Assembly: GCA_016801845.1 (NCBI GenBank)
Contig: CM028908.1
Coordinates: 23,132,047 to 23,196,046, forward strand
Direction: 5' to 3'
DNA from: Polydactylus sextarius
Lineage: Eukaryota > Chordata > Actinopteri > Polynemidae
DNA: 64,000 nucleotides
Shown here piece after piece: positions 36,482-48,163 of this stretch. Positions within the stretch are counted from its first letter, which is position 1. Every line of letters begins with the position of its first letter. A model generated the notes under the pieces. That model worked only from the letters and a program-made list of their open reading frames with translations, ran no database searches and was not told where the DNA came from. The position numbers were made by a program, and so were the translations under genes.

Positions 36482-38295
36482 AGTAGAGGGGGGTTGAGAA
36501 TTATTAGCTGACAGGAGCCGGATGTGTTGGGACATTGGAGTGGACAGTGGGGGCAGTAGACTCTCACTGGTGCTGACTCTGATTAAACAAGCCATCCAGA
36601 TGAGAGGAAATTAATGCAGATGAGAGAGTTGGCTGATGCGGCTGCTAAACTCAGAGGGGGGGATAGTTTTTGTCCAGCTCGCCTTACACACCTGTACTCC
36701 CTCAGCCCAAACGAGCAGAATAAATCACGTCATAAAAGATGGTTAAGGTCAGGTGTTTATGGAATACAGATGTGATAAATGAAAGAAATCCTGAAATGCA
36801 TAAACAAAGCTGCAAATGTAGAAGTCATATTAATAAATACATACATAAATATAAATAGAAGTGATTCATTAAATAATAAAATTCAAGATTTTCATGTATT
36901 TCATAAGTGTTTCACAGGAGAATGAGACATTTGTTGTTAATATTAGTAGATCACACCGACCAAACTTTTATTACTATTATTTTTAAAGACGTTTTTATGT
37001 CCTATAGACACAGATGATAAAATACTGATGATCTTTCGAGAAACTAATGCCAGTAAAGTTCTTTGATGTATTGCTTCAAAATAAAAGTCCCTGAAATAAA
37101 TATTATGTTGCTTTTAAAATATATATATATATTAGTGTGTGTGTAATACATAAATAATTAAATGCATATAAATATTATTTATTCATTTGTAACATTTTTA
37201 TGTATTCATTGACTCAATATATTTATATTTAAATCTTTTATTTCTATATTTGTTGCCTCATTTATTTATTTTAGGATTTATTTTGTAGCTCTGTTCATTC
37301 CTTTATTTATTTGCACATTACAGCCAAGTTCATAGTGATTAAGAACAAATAAAAGGAAGAAAGTCCAGTTTTTTTTCACAGGGCTAATTTTTTTATTTTT
37401 GTTTTTTTGCTTTCTTTGTGACATAAATATTGTTTTCAATATTTAAATTAAAATTTTTACCACACGTTTCACACCAGAGCTGCGGTCCAAACCATTTTCT
37501 TTGACCTTGATGGAAATAGTCACAAGGTCGAGGAGCAATGTGAAGGAGAATATTTATAAGGAGGAGGAGGAGGAGAAAAGGGACGAAGAGAATTCTGAAG
37601 ATCTGGATTTTATGAGGAACCGGACTCTGATGGATTTGACCTGCTGCTTGTTATGTAGATGGAGGTGAACTGGGCAGAGATGAGTTGAAGCAACATGCAC
37701 TGAAATGACAGATGAGAGAAGAAATGTAATGTTTGACAGCGGTGCCACGATTGGATAATTGACATCGTGGCAAAATGTGATTGGTTGAACCGAACACAAC
37801 CACAGTCAGCTGACTAGGAATAAAAGAGAGACAGAAAACTGATGCATCCCTTTAAAGTAGTATAAATTATAGTAGGACACCATTGGCTCTTTTCCTGAGA
37901 GGACGGACCACAGTTTTTTATGCACAAGGAAATAAGAAAGGAAGCACTGAGGCACCTTTCCTTAGCGTTTAGAAAATTCAACCAGCTCTTATTATGGCTG
38001 CCACTTAGATACTTCCAGGTCATTTCACTCACTTAGGAACCTTGCTGAGCAAAGAGGAGCATTGGAGCGCAGCCTGAACGAAGAAATCAGGAGAAGGAGG
38101 TATTACCCCCTCTGAGCCACAGGAAGGCTTTTAATGTGACACACAAGGGTTGAGTTTAAATGATGATAATTTTATAGGCAATGAGTAGAAGAGAGTGAAT
38201 CCATCTCAGCTGGGTTCCCTCACTGTCTTGGAAAAAATAGGTTACACCTTCTTGAAACATTTACATATTCGTATACAGATGATTGAATTACTGTA

Positions 38296-38894
38296 TTGAC
38301 CCGAATATAAGACGGTAATTTTTTCCCTTGAACAAAGTCTGAAAAGGACGAAGTCGTCTTATATTCGGGGTCCAGAGACTCGAGGGTCTAAACCAACAGG
38401 TGGCGTCAAACATCTTCTTCTCACTCACACACCAGTGACCTGGAGAGATGGACCGTGACACGGAGACTCATTAGAAAACAGAGGCTCAAATGTTGAGCAA
38501 GTTAACAAACAGCAGAGGAGACGGTGTTTCTCAGACATTGACGAGACTGTTGCTCCGCCGTAGTTTCAAAATCGGGCTGGTAATTGTCCTCCGGCCATTA
38601 CGACACGTGGTTGCTGTAATGCTAATGTACACACGTTAAACACTGCTCCAAGTGGCCGCCTGAGCCGAGTGGTTGTAGCGAACCACAGTGGTTCAAATCC
38701 TGACACAGACAAGCTTTCCTGCTTGTGTTCTCCTTTCCTGTCTCTATCATTAAAGGCAAAAATCCCCAACAAATTATGGTAAAAAAAAACACTCCTAGAT
38801 GATGCATGGTTGCTACTATAGGTCACTGGCTCGTTCACTTATTTATCCAAAAATGAGTCTTGAAAAAGAGGAGTCGTCTTATATTCAGGGTCAA
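38296..38894. mobile_element. pogo/Tigger-like non-autonomous element
   Basis: Termini ttgacccgaatataagacg and, inverted, ttgaccctgaatataagacg are flanked by TA on both sides, the target duplication of Tc1/mariner-pogo elements. A second internal copy of the terminal motif (gtcgtcttatattcgggg, 38354-38371) makes the left end a small foldback. The SINE at 38645-38786 is inserted inside. No transposase is encoded. Confidence 0.6.
38645..38786 (+). mobile_element. tRNA-derived SINE nested in a pogo-like element
   Basis: An A-box-like tgagccgagtggttg and a B-box-like gtggttcaaatcctgac are followed by tttcctgtctctatcattaa and aggcaaaaatcccc, the usual 3' half of a fish SINE. Short direct repeats, aaacact, at 38638-38644 and 38787-38793 look like a target duplication. 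It lies wholly inside the element at 38296-38894, so it inserted later. Confidence 0.6.
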
Positions 38895-40181
38895 TACGTT
38901 ATTATAATGCAAACTTCTGTTACGTTTAACTGTCGTCTACATGCTACGTCCTTTCACATTAAAATTATGACTTTTAAGGATAAACTCTGTGATATAAATG
39001 TTCAAAAGTCCTTCTGAGGATGGAGACTTAGGGTTTTCTGTCATTATGTAACTCTAGCTTAAACTTATCTATCCTACTGATATCCTGGCTGTTGAATTAA
39101 CATTTTTCATCAAGTTGAAATATTTTCTACTCATGCAAACATGTTTTAATGTCTGACTACTGTCACTCTACTGAATATACTCTGTATTAGGTTTGAACAC
39201 ATAAGGAACCTCACATTATTTATCTCCAATGATTATTTCTCTCATGAAGAACTTTTTTTTGCAGACACCAACATTAGTTTTAATTTCCAGTCAGAAGCTG
39301 TTCGACAATTCAGTTCAGGCGTTTGTTGTTGTGAAAGAAACAATTCATATGCTTTGTTGGACTTTTATTTTCTCAACTCCATGGTTCTTGGTTCTTTATA
39401 AAACCAAAATAAAGTGTTGTCTCTGACATTGTTACTTTAGTGGGTCAATATCTGACGTTGACCTTCAATCAGCCTCAGTGTTTTTCTTTTTTTATAAAAC
39501 ATAACTTCAAAAAAAAAGTTCACGTGAACCAAAGTTAAATTTGACGTCGACCAATGTTGTTGATGATGTGGTGATCAGTGTTGAACGTGTCCAAAATAAG
39601 ATAAACGTTTATCAGTTCAACAATAAAACATAATAGTTTTTCTTAAGATACAAGTGGCAGCGCCCTCTAGTGTCCTGATCATAAAAACAAACATTAAACT
39701 TTTATAAAAAATTTCCCAAAAAACCTAGTTTATATCATTAATCATATAATTAATAATTAAATATAAATACCATGGGTTTTAGTGTAGGAAGTGTTAATTT
39801 TCTGTAAATGTATTGTAGATGAAACAACAGCTAAATAAATATTAAACTTCATTTCTGTTAACTGAGAGAAACTGAGATAATTAATGAATGAGGTAATTAT
39901 GACTCTATGATGAATAACGAGAACAAACATTATCCTGAATTTATCAAGATGACAGGTAAACATGGAGGAAACGGCGTTATCAGCAAACACAAACAGGAGC
40001 ACACCTGTAAAATATGAGAAAGTGTAACACCGGGTCGGTTTAGAAATAAAACCTCTGCTTCTGCAGCTACAGCAGGAAACAGAGAAAATCTTTCTCTGAT
40101 AAAGAACAATTATTAAATCAAGCAGTGTTAATAAACATTGTCAGGTGAAATTAGGATGTTCTGCCTCGTTCTAAAACTTAC
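38895..40181. other. Non-coding, AT-rich
   Basis: No recognised elements. If the minus-strand exon ending at 40182 is real, this is its first intron. Confidence 0.35.
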
Positions 40182-40300
40182 CTGAGATGAGTTCAGCGGC
40201 TTTTTAAAGTGACTGGGCCGTGTTGAGGTGAAAGTGAGCGAAGCCGAACTGATCAAAGAATTAAAGTGAGAGCGACACAGAGTCGGCGACTGAGCAGCTC
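40182..40300 (-). other. Candidate non-coding first exon on the minus strand
   Basis: Read on the minus strand, a TATA-like string (ctaaatatag, about 40313-40322) is followed about 30 bp later by CpG-containing sequence. This ends at 40182 with CTCAG|GTAAGTTTTAG, a near-consensus splice donor. No ATG occurs in the proposed exon, so it would be 5' UTR. The arrangement would place a divergent gene about 3.6 kb from the + strand signal-peptide exon. No convincing downstream minus-strand coding exon was found in the remaining 40 kb, so this may be fortuitous. Confidence 0.28.
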
Positions 40301-40330
40301 TGTCACTGCTGCGCTATATTTAGCCACCAA
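40301..40330 (-). promoter_or_regulatory. TATA-like box for the candidate minus-strand exon
   Basis: The minus strand reads ggctaaatatagcgc, a plausible TATA element positioned 20-30 bp upstream of the putative start of the exon ending at 40182. The support is motif and spacing only. Confidence 0.25.
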
Positions 40331-41966
40331 ACACACCGACACAGCCCCACAACAGTAGGCACGCACTGACCCCCACCATCTGCTCAGCATACACACACCC
40401 ACACACACACACACACACACATACAGACAGGTCTGTATACAGACACACACCTTGAGGTTTTAATACCAACTGCTGCCCATGGTCCCACACCACCTCAGGT
40501 AAACCCAGCTGGACTTATTACCAGTCCCATCACAAGGTGGTCTCATGCATACAGGGGGACTCCCTACTTTGTCGCCACGGCAATAGAGTCGTTAGTGAGA
40601 TTTCTCATTATGGCGGATACATATACTGTATGAGTACACAACAACAACACTAACAACAACGACAACAAGGCTTCTGAGAGACTTGCGGTGAGAGCACGGA
40701 TCCATGGGGAGGCATTTTAATGAGATTATATTTGTGTGTGTGTGTGTGTGTGTATGCAATGAAATTTCTTTCTCTCTCACACACACACTTCCTCATTTAC
40801 TGTGCAATGGACAAAATGACCCTAAAACGTTGTTACGTTCTCTCTGTTCGTATTTACGCTCACTTTTTTTCTTTTTTAAAGAAACTTGACCATCACAATT
40901 CTCTGACTTTTTCTTTTTTTTTTTTTTTCTGACAACCTCCCATAGCCAGGAACAAGGACTCCATGCTGCTGCCTAAAAACTGAGATGTGACACCGACTCA
41001 TCTCTGCGTAGAAAATCAATTACGGAAGATGCGAGAGGTGACTGAGGGTGGCAGCAAGCATGAGTTTTCTCGGGGATGCACATCTATTTTCTGGCTCGGT
41101 ACAGTAGAATGAAAAAGATCATGTTTGGCTGTGAAAAGCGACAACAAAACGTTTTGTGTCTTGTTTAGCTCGGGGCCGTACTTTTTAATGGAAAATCACT
41201 CCTACGTCGACGGTTGTTTTTTTTTTTTTTTCCAATATTCCTCAGGTTGTACCAACAATACATAAATATAGATTTAATTTCTCTGTATTTGAGCTCTTGT
41301 TGTCATCCAGTCCCACTAACCCCCCAACTCCCCCCGTGTCCCTCTGCTCGTGCATCAACATCGACATCACACATTGACATAAATCAGTGATTTTTTTTTT
41401 TTTTTTTTGTGTGTTTAAGGGCTCAGAGAGCGTCGGGGTGGAGATGACAGTTGTGGCGTCCTCACAGACATGCAGCCCATTAGACCAACAGACTGACAGT
41501 GCAGCCTAGTGGCAAAGCAACGGAGCCTCACACATGAACACACACATATAATGCAGATTGAGGAGTAGGTGGGGGGGTGGGGGCGGTCACACAAAACAAG
41601 ACGCAGAGTTACCATGTTTGTGCAGATATGAAGCGTGTCCCACTGTATTTGTGTGTGCGTGTGTGTGTTTGTCTCGCTCCACCCTTTTGTCGGGACGTTG
41701 CACGTAGGCACAAGGCTCCCCTATACATGCTTTGGGAGGAAGCATTATCAAGTCACACAGAAACCCCTGTGTCTCTGGGCCTGAGGAGGGAGGAGTGGGG
41801 GTGGTGGTGGAGGGAGGACAGGGTTGGCAGGCACTACGCTGCTTGAATTTGGCCTGAACATTTATCACAACTAACCCTCCACTTAGCAAGCCAGCTGCAT
41901 TTTACTGTATGTTCACACTCAATATTCACACACGATATTTTATAGGACACGCTGTTTCTGTGTTTC

Positions 41967-41968
<2 letters not shown>

Positions 41969-42009
<41 letters not shown>
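41969..42009. repeat. (GT)n microsatellite
   Basis: A GT run of about 40 nt directly before the CpG-rich block at 42030. Confidence 0.9.
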
Positions 42010-42011
<2 letters not shown>

Positions 42012-42029
42012 CGAACCTAGTGATGCTCA

Positions 42030-42190
42030 GCAGCAGTCTTGTTGTGATGGCAGCCGAGCACCGACAGTGTTGTGTTGCCGTGTCCCGGGGCTCGCAGGGA
42101 GCACAGTTCAGTTTGGAAACTCAGCGTGGCGGCGGCGGCGGCGCAGGCAGAGCTGTGAGCGCCGCTGTCACACACTCATCCTGTTCACAT
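42030..42190. promoter_or_regulatory. Short CpG-rich block with (GGC)n
   Basis: This segment has clustered CpG dinucleotides and a GGC run at about 42127-42142 in an otherwise AT-rich neighbourhood. It follows a (GT)n tract and lies about 1.7 kb upstream of the signal-peptide exon. It could be an upstream CpG-island fragment or an alternative promoter. No splice donor or TATA box was convincing. Confidence 0.3.
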
Positions 42191-43429
42191 TAGAGCACAC
42201 GAACAAGTTACAGCTGCACCAGGAGTGAACTGAAAATACACTATAAACTGCTCCACAGCAACTACAGTAAAACTTTTACTCTAAAAACTTACCTAATTTA
42301 ATATAATATATATAACATAATTCTGTTACCAATGATGTTTTTATAATAAGAATTTAATAATAAGAGCAGTTTTTATTAGTACTATTAGTATTGTTGCAAA
42401 GTGCAAAACAAAGTCAACAATCATGTGCACTGTTAATTGTCGTGTTGATTAAATTATATTTTTGATTTTGATATATTAATATTATTATTATATAGTAGTA
42501 GATCTTTACTAACAGAGTAATTATTTTTATCAGTTATTACCTGATAAATGATAAGATATTTTTGTTAGTTTAAGTTGATTAAGTCACAAGTACAATACTT
42601 GTACTACTAATATATTATTATATATCCTAATTGTTATTATTGTAATTAAAATGATCAGTGGCAGTAAAATAGTAGGATTGTACATTTCTTATTATTCATG
42701 TTATATTTGTGGTCCTGGAACGGTGTAGTGGCAATTTTAATCAATTAATAAAAAATTGATAATAAAAATCAATAATATTATGATTGATATTAGTAGGACA
42801 AGTACAAAAATATTATTAGTAGTAGTAATAGTACATTAAGTATGTATAGTATTTAGTATACATACATATGAGTAAGGTATTGTTCTGCTACTGTGCTGTA
42901 TTCAGTACTGTACTGCTGAACGTGTGCATGTGTGTGATGATGATGATGATGTGTGATGGTGTGTGTGTGTGAGAGAGAGAGAGAGAGCATTTGTGGGGGG
43001 TTTGTGCAGACTGTGTGATGAGGCTCATCATCACAACCATCAAACTGATCAATGCATAATCATAGTCCTTGAATAACACACACACACACACCCATGTGAG
43101 GTGACACTGCTGCACCTGGACATACAGTATAATGGCTTTATGAACACTGATATGGAAGATCGATAACTGATCATTGTACTTGAGCCTCGAGGCAGCTGCT
43201 GTTTTCACTTTATCCCATCAGTCAGATATTTGCCACTGGGTAGGTGAGTGTATGAGTGTGTGTGTGTGTGTGAGAGAGAGAGACAGAGAGAGAGAGAGAA
43301 ATGTGAGCCAATGACAAATGTGGGTAAATAACAGAGGAGGGGGCCGATGTGCCTCCTCATGACCCACAGAGATGAACAGAAAGTGAGAGTTAGCCGGGCA
43401 GGTAGGACGAGAGGGTGTGGCGAGCAGAG

Positions 43430-43600
43430 AGAGCATTGAGTGAACAAATGCCGGGCCAGTGCTGCGCTCTGATTGGCTGATGAAGCTTTGACAGACACGC
43501 TGGTCCCGCCCCCTCCTCCGGCTGCCTGCTCTAAGTGTATGTATGTATGTGTATGTGTGTGTGAGGGAGCCGGCAGACTGAGGCAAGCCACAGAGGCAGG
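43430..43600 (+). promoter_or_regulatory. TATA-less promoter-like region with CCAAT and GC boxes
   Basis: An inverted CCAAT box (gattggctga, 43471-43480) is followed 25 bp later by a GC/Sp1-type box (cccgcccccTCC, 43505-43516). No TATA box is visible. Transcription would probably start at about 43550-43620, giving a leader of roughly 250-320 nt before the ATG at 43876. The assignment rests on motif spacing and position upstream of a convincing signal-peptide exon; no start site can be read directly. Confidence 0.4.
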
Positions 43601-43763
43601 CTCTAAACTCCAACCCAATGAGCTCGCAGCCCCTCACACTCTCTCTCACACGCAAATACACTCCTCACACACACACACATACACACACACACACACTCTC
43701 TTCTCCTCAGTGCCGGCTCTCGCTCTCGCTTCAACCCTGGGACACAGAAGAAGAAAGAAGGAG

Positions 43764-43796
<33 letters not shown>

Positions 43797-43875
43797 CGAG
43801 TGAGGGCGAGGGAGTAAAGGAGGAGAGAGGGAGAGAGAGGCAGAGGGAGACTGGCGGGGTGTGAGGGAGAACACC
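43601..43875 (+). other. Probable 5' UTR with (CA)n and (GA)n tracts
   Basis: This stretch between the promoter-like block and the ATG holds two short (CA)n runs (about 43664-43695) and a (GA)n run (43764-43790), then GA-rich sequence up to the Kozak site. It has no ATG-led frame joining the exon, because TGA at 43801 closes that frame. A purine-rich GA leader is common just upstream of vertebrate start codons. The 5' boundary is a guess. Confidence 0.4.
43764..43790. repeat. (GA)n in the probable 5' UTR
   Basis: A GA run about 90 nt before the ATG at 43876. Confidence 0.85.
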
Positions 43876-43963
43876 ATGGCTTCAGATCCGGGGCTGGCTG
43901 CGATGCTGCTATGGACTATATCACTACAGGCTCTGAGCACGGCGGGAACTAACACCAATGAAG
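43876..43963 (+). CDS. First coding exon (signal peptide) of an unidentified secreted or membrane protein
   Basis: The ATG lies in a near-perfect Kozak context (aacaccATGG). An in-frame TGA at 43801-43803 shows that no upstream extension is possible within this exon. The exon encodes 29 residues plus one base. It begins MASDPGLAAMLLWTISLQAL, a short uncharged-to-acidic start followed by a hydrophobic core, then small residues (STAG) suitable for signal-peptidase cleavage, then TNTNE. It ends at a strong donor, GAAG|GTAAGAG, in phase 1, which is common for introns following signal-peptide exons. The product is therefore probably secreted or a type I membrane protein entering the ER. A promoter-like stretch with CCAAT and GC boxes lies 360-400 bp upstream, and a GA-rich leader precedes the ATG. 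Intron 1 appears longer than 12 kb and possibly longer than 20 kb, a pattern often seen in large neuronal adhesion or receptor genes, but that is inference. I do not recognise the protein. Confidence 0.6.
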
Positions 43964-44278
43964 GTAAGAGAGTGTGTGTCTGTTTCTGTGTGTGTGTGTG
44001 TGTTAGTCTGTGACAGCTGAGATTAACTTCATACATGTGGAGCTCACTCACTCTCACACTCACACACACATCAAACGTAAACACACGCAGTCACATCACA
44101 ATTGACATCAAAGTTTACTGTGCACAATAAGTCAAGGAAATCTGGCTGATGTCTGTCTCTGTGTGTGTGTGTGTGAACTTGTTTTGACATTGCTCATATT
44201 CGGGTTCGTGTTATGAGCTGCGGTTACAGTGTGTATGTGTGTGTGTGTGTGTGCTGGAGGGGTAAGACAGTGACGTGG

Positions 44279-44281
<3 letters not shown>

Positions 44282-44326
<45 letters not shown>
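44282..44326. repeat. (GT)n followed by (GA)n
   Basis: A compound repeat inside the proximal part of the putative first intron. Confidence 0.9.
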
Positions 44327-46507
44327 ACATCTTTATGGATTTTCCTTTTGAGCGTCTTTAAAGGATGTATCTGCGTGTGTGTTGGTGTGTGTGTGTTTGT
44401 GTGTGTTCGCTCCCTTAAGCCCAGCCTGGGTTTGTTTACTTCCATCCTCCTGTCCTTCATCTTTTCCACCACCAGACGGAAAACTGTTGTTGTCACTTGT
44501 TCAAGTAATGTCGCACACAAACAGCAAAAACTCCCCTGATGCCTTTTTATATATGTGTGTATGTGTGTGAGAGAGAGATGGGGTCCTTGACATGAGTCTG
44601 GTCTCCAGAGGCCGAGTGACAACAGCGGTTCGGCAGCGAGGGCCTCCTTTGCCCCTGATGGCAACCTTCAGTTTGCCAGAGCAGGAAAAAAATCAGCAGA
44701 AGAAGACGAGGAAGGAGGAAGTGATAAAGGAGAAAAAAGAAATAGAAAGAGAGATAGAGAGATGAGTGGTTTGGTTCAGGTGGGATCACCTCAGCGGTGG
44801 AGAGGTGAGGGCAGACACTTATCCTGTATTAATCTGTGTAAAGACAGTCTGGGCTGCTCGGGGACAGAGACGGACATTTTATTCCCGGATCTGGACTAAT
44901 TCCGCCGGCGTGAAGTGTCCCCGTCTTTTTCTTCTCCTACGTCTTCGGTTATTTAAATTCACTCCACCTCTCCCGTTATAATTGCCGCACCTTTGCAGAT
45001 GAACGAATTCGGCGTGATGAGATAAATAAAGTGATCGGCGTCAGACTTTATTTTTTAAGAGTGTGGTTCGAGATCCACGGTGCAGCAAGTTGCAGCTGAC
45101 GGGCTGAATCCAAGTGGAACCTCGAGTCCCGTCATTTATCCACAAGTCCCGGATGTTTCCTCGCAAACTAGATCGCCACAATAAAATTTTATCTGCAAAG
45201 CAAAGCCATTGAAATCAATATAATTCATCATATATACCACACAAGAATGAAGAATTAAACCTAAACGATCCAGGATGGTGAAGAAAGAAAAGTCTCAGCT
45301 GGAACCAAACTGGTCGTATCTTAACTATTATCATTCAGTGTCTCCCCTAGTGGTTTTAAATGCAGCAGTTTCTGACTATATCATGATTTTTTTTAAGATA
45401 AAGGAAAGTTAAAGTTGTTTCAGGATTGGAAATCCCCTTAAAATAGCAACTAGACATGTGGACGCTGCAACAAAAGGCTTCTGAAAATGTTATTTCCACG
45501 TCTAATGACTGTGGAGGAAGAGAATATTTCTACAGTTTTTGTGGAAGCAGTTTATATGGTTGCACAAGCTTGAAATATACAACAACAGCTGTTAAACACA
45601 GTTGTGAGTCGACTCTCTGGCCCCCCCCTCCACCAACAGAGCCCGCTTTATTTGTTCTGTCACCAAATGAAGCTTGAGAGGCTCATAACGTAGCAGGTTC
45701 TGTGTTCAACACACAGTTAATGTGAGTGACTCATTTGGTTCGACGGTGGTTTGTTGCACCCAAAGACGTTTCTCGCTCCATAAAAAAAAAAAGAAAAGAA
45801 AACCGTACGTATCCAGCACGTCGCACCAAAATCACAAAATTGGATTCCCACACTCTGATTAACCAGAATAGACTCAGAGGGGAAATAAAAAAACAAAAAA
45901 AAAAAAAACAAATCGATATTTTAAGATGAACCATTGTCTTTTCGATTTAGTTTGAAAGTGATTAGTGATTGAGCCTCAAGAAAATAGTTAGTGTCTAAAA
46001 GATAAACTAATCTTGTCCAAGTTTGATAGAAGTGAGAATTGAATTTCTCCTCTTTTCTCCAGCTTCGGCTTGAAGGTAATTACCAATATCGCATATTCAT
46101 CGGTGCCTTAGATAACCTTTGGAACGAGTGAAAGACTGAACGAAGGAATTAATGACTAGATGAACATGTGAATGAATGAAGAGTTGGGAATTAAATATGT
46201 GGAGGAGCAGACACAGGACACACTCTGGTTATTGTAAATATATTCACGATGCGTGAGCAGGCGCGGTGGTTGGCCATTTTGTTTTTGTTTGTTTTGTTTT
46301 CTTTTTTTTGTCCGTTGCTCATGTTTGCAGTTGTGTTCATCTTATGCACAGATCCACACAAATGGCCAGAAGTGTTTTCTGTAGGAGAGACTATACGCTC
46401 CATCTGCTCTACACTGAGGTTTTGAAGCGTGAACGCGTGAATCTTCGATCATTTTTGCTTCCTTCAAACTGTTATTTATTGTTTTGTGTTGGAGATGTTT
46501 ATTCTAT

Positions 46508-46562
46508 GTCTGTCTCTCTCTCTCTCTCTCTCTCCCTGTGTGTGTGTGTGTGTGTGTGTGTA
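46508..46562. repeat. (TC)n followed by (GT)n
   Basis: A compound dinucleotide repeat in the putative first intron. Confidence 0.9.
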
Positions 46563-47776
46563 CATATAGAGGATCACAGATGCAGGAACACAAAGACACA
46601 AAGAGAAAAGCTTGTCTCAACATGTCGACATCTCATAAGGTCTTTGGGTGTTTCTTCAATCACAGACGCGAAGTGTTGAATCCTGGCAGACGCTGTAATT
46701 GTTATTATTTATATACCACCTCTTTTTATTTATTTATTTTTATCCTGGATCAGAAAAATACAAAGAGAAGATGCTGGAGTCAGAGACAGAGCAGTTGCGG
46801 GGATCTAAAGCCTCCGCAGCTCAGCAAAAAAAAAAAAAAAAACATTTCATTCACAGGGTCGGAGTTTAGCAGCTCGTCAGCTGATGCTTTTCTTTGTGTG
46901 AATTTGGCAGAAATCACAGGAAGTGCTGCAGCGGAGTTAAGATTATGTAACGGCAACTTTTTATGAGTTCATAAAAAAAGATTGGGTTTTGGCTTTGCAT
47001 AATTTAGTTGGTTTTTAAATAGTTTATTCAGTAATATGATAATTTTTTTTTTTGTTCATATTATCCATAAAGGAACATTTAAATCTCCAGTTTATTGTAG
47101 AGATTTAACAAAAAAATAAAAAAAAAGTTTGGAGTTAGAAGTATTTTATTGGACAGTGATAATGATACGAACTGTAAAACTGTAGTTTTTACGCTTTAAA
47201 CAGAATTGGTTCAAAAATAATTATGACCAGTTGAAAACGCGATGGTGTAATTTTGCAGATACAAACGTATTTTAGCGTCTTGTTTGTTTGTTATTAATAT
47301 GTTATACAATTATTATTAATAATTATTATAGTCATGAACTATGTGGAAACTCAAAGAGAAAATGCAAATGTAATGAAATGAAAATAAAATTAAATATAAT
47401 ATAAAATATTTTTTATGTGACATAGTGAAATGTTAGTTTTTGTAATTTTCTTCTCAATCTAGTTTCATGTCACATTTCTTGTCTGCTGGTTGAGACGAAC
47501 TGTATTAAAACGAGGAAAAGAAAAAAAAAATACTACTCCAAATAAATTTAAAGGATCAGTAATAATTTGATATATTGTATTGGATTATTTTGAAATTCAC
47601 TGTTATGTTATTGTAATTTTGTAATTTTTTTTACATTGTGAATCTCTCTGAGTCCTGAACCTGAGACCATGACTGGTCTTGTGAGTCATGTATTATATCT
47701 TCTGACTGTTGACTATTATATGTCTGCACATGATGAGGTCTCGTCATCAAACTCGAGTGTTCTGCTGACGACCATG

Positions 47777-47811
47777 GAGTTCTAGAACTCACTGTTCTAG
47801 AACTCTAGAAC
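47777..47811. repeat. Cluster of ttctagaa palindromes
   Basis: A 14-bp perfect palindrome (gagttctagaactc, 47777-47790) is followed by gttctagaac (47794-47803) and tctagaac. TTCTAGAA blocks also fit heat-shock-element units (inverted nTTCnnGAAn), though context gives no other support. Confidence 0.45.
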
Positions 47812-47929
47812 TAGGTGAGTGTTTCAGCTACTTTGGTCCCGTTATTACATGATCTCTAGTTTTGTAACAGTTGAATTATAATATTTATTCTGAACACAGT
47901 GGACCTCTGTGAGATACAGTGGGTGTTTT

Positions 47930-48148
47930 TTTCAGGTCTTCTTCAAATCAGAGGGTCAGTGGTTTGGTCCATGTTGAAGTGTTTTTGTTTAAGATACTGA
48001 TCCTCAAATCGCCCTTCATTGTGTGTGTGTGTTTGTGTGTGTGTTTGTGTGTGTGTAGATGAGCGCTGTGCTGTATGAATATGTAGCAATAGCTGAGTGT
48101 GATTTGTAGTGTAAACTGCTTTGAGTTTGGCGCCGTATTAGATACAGT
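47930..48148 (+). mobile_element. tRNA-derived SINE next to a hAT element
   Basis: A B-box-like ggtcagtggtttggtcc is followed by gttgaagtgtttttgtttaa, a (GT)n insertion (48020-48057), then gctgtgctgtatgaatatg and agtgtaaactgctttgag. This is the order of the same kind of SINE seen at 27465. The tail ends about 15 bp before the hAT element at 48164. Confidence 0.5.
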
Positions 48149-48163
48149 TTTTTGGGTCCTGAT

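Larger units (their letters stand above)
36004..38295. other. Non-coding, AT-rich with simple repeats
   Basis: Holds A31 at 36090, (GGA)n at 36441, TA/TTTA-rich sequence at 36830-37330 and a second short GGA run at 37559-37575. Confidence 0.4.
40331..43429. other. Intergenic candidate between divergent starts
   Basis: Contains CA/GT tracts at 40390-40420, 40735-40753, 41969-42009, 43078 and 43257, T runs at 40915 and 41394, a CpG-rich block at 42030-42190 and an AT-rich ATTA/AGTA-repeat desert at 42290-42870. No coding evidence. Confidence 0.4.
43964..47929. other. Proximal part of putative intron 1
   Basis: Dense GT/CA and GA tracts fill the first 700 bp. A GC-balanced unique stretch at 44830-45180 follows, then AT-rich sequence. 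A splice-acceptor-like ctcctcttttctccag at 46063 lacks a convincing partner exon. Confidence 0.4.

Noticed and set aside
43473..43817. Overlapping open frames around the gene start, on both strands.
   Set aside because: They are created by (CA)n, (GT)n and (GA)n tracts lacking stops. The signal-peptide exon is in a different frame and explains the region better.
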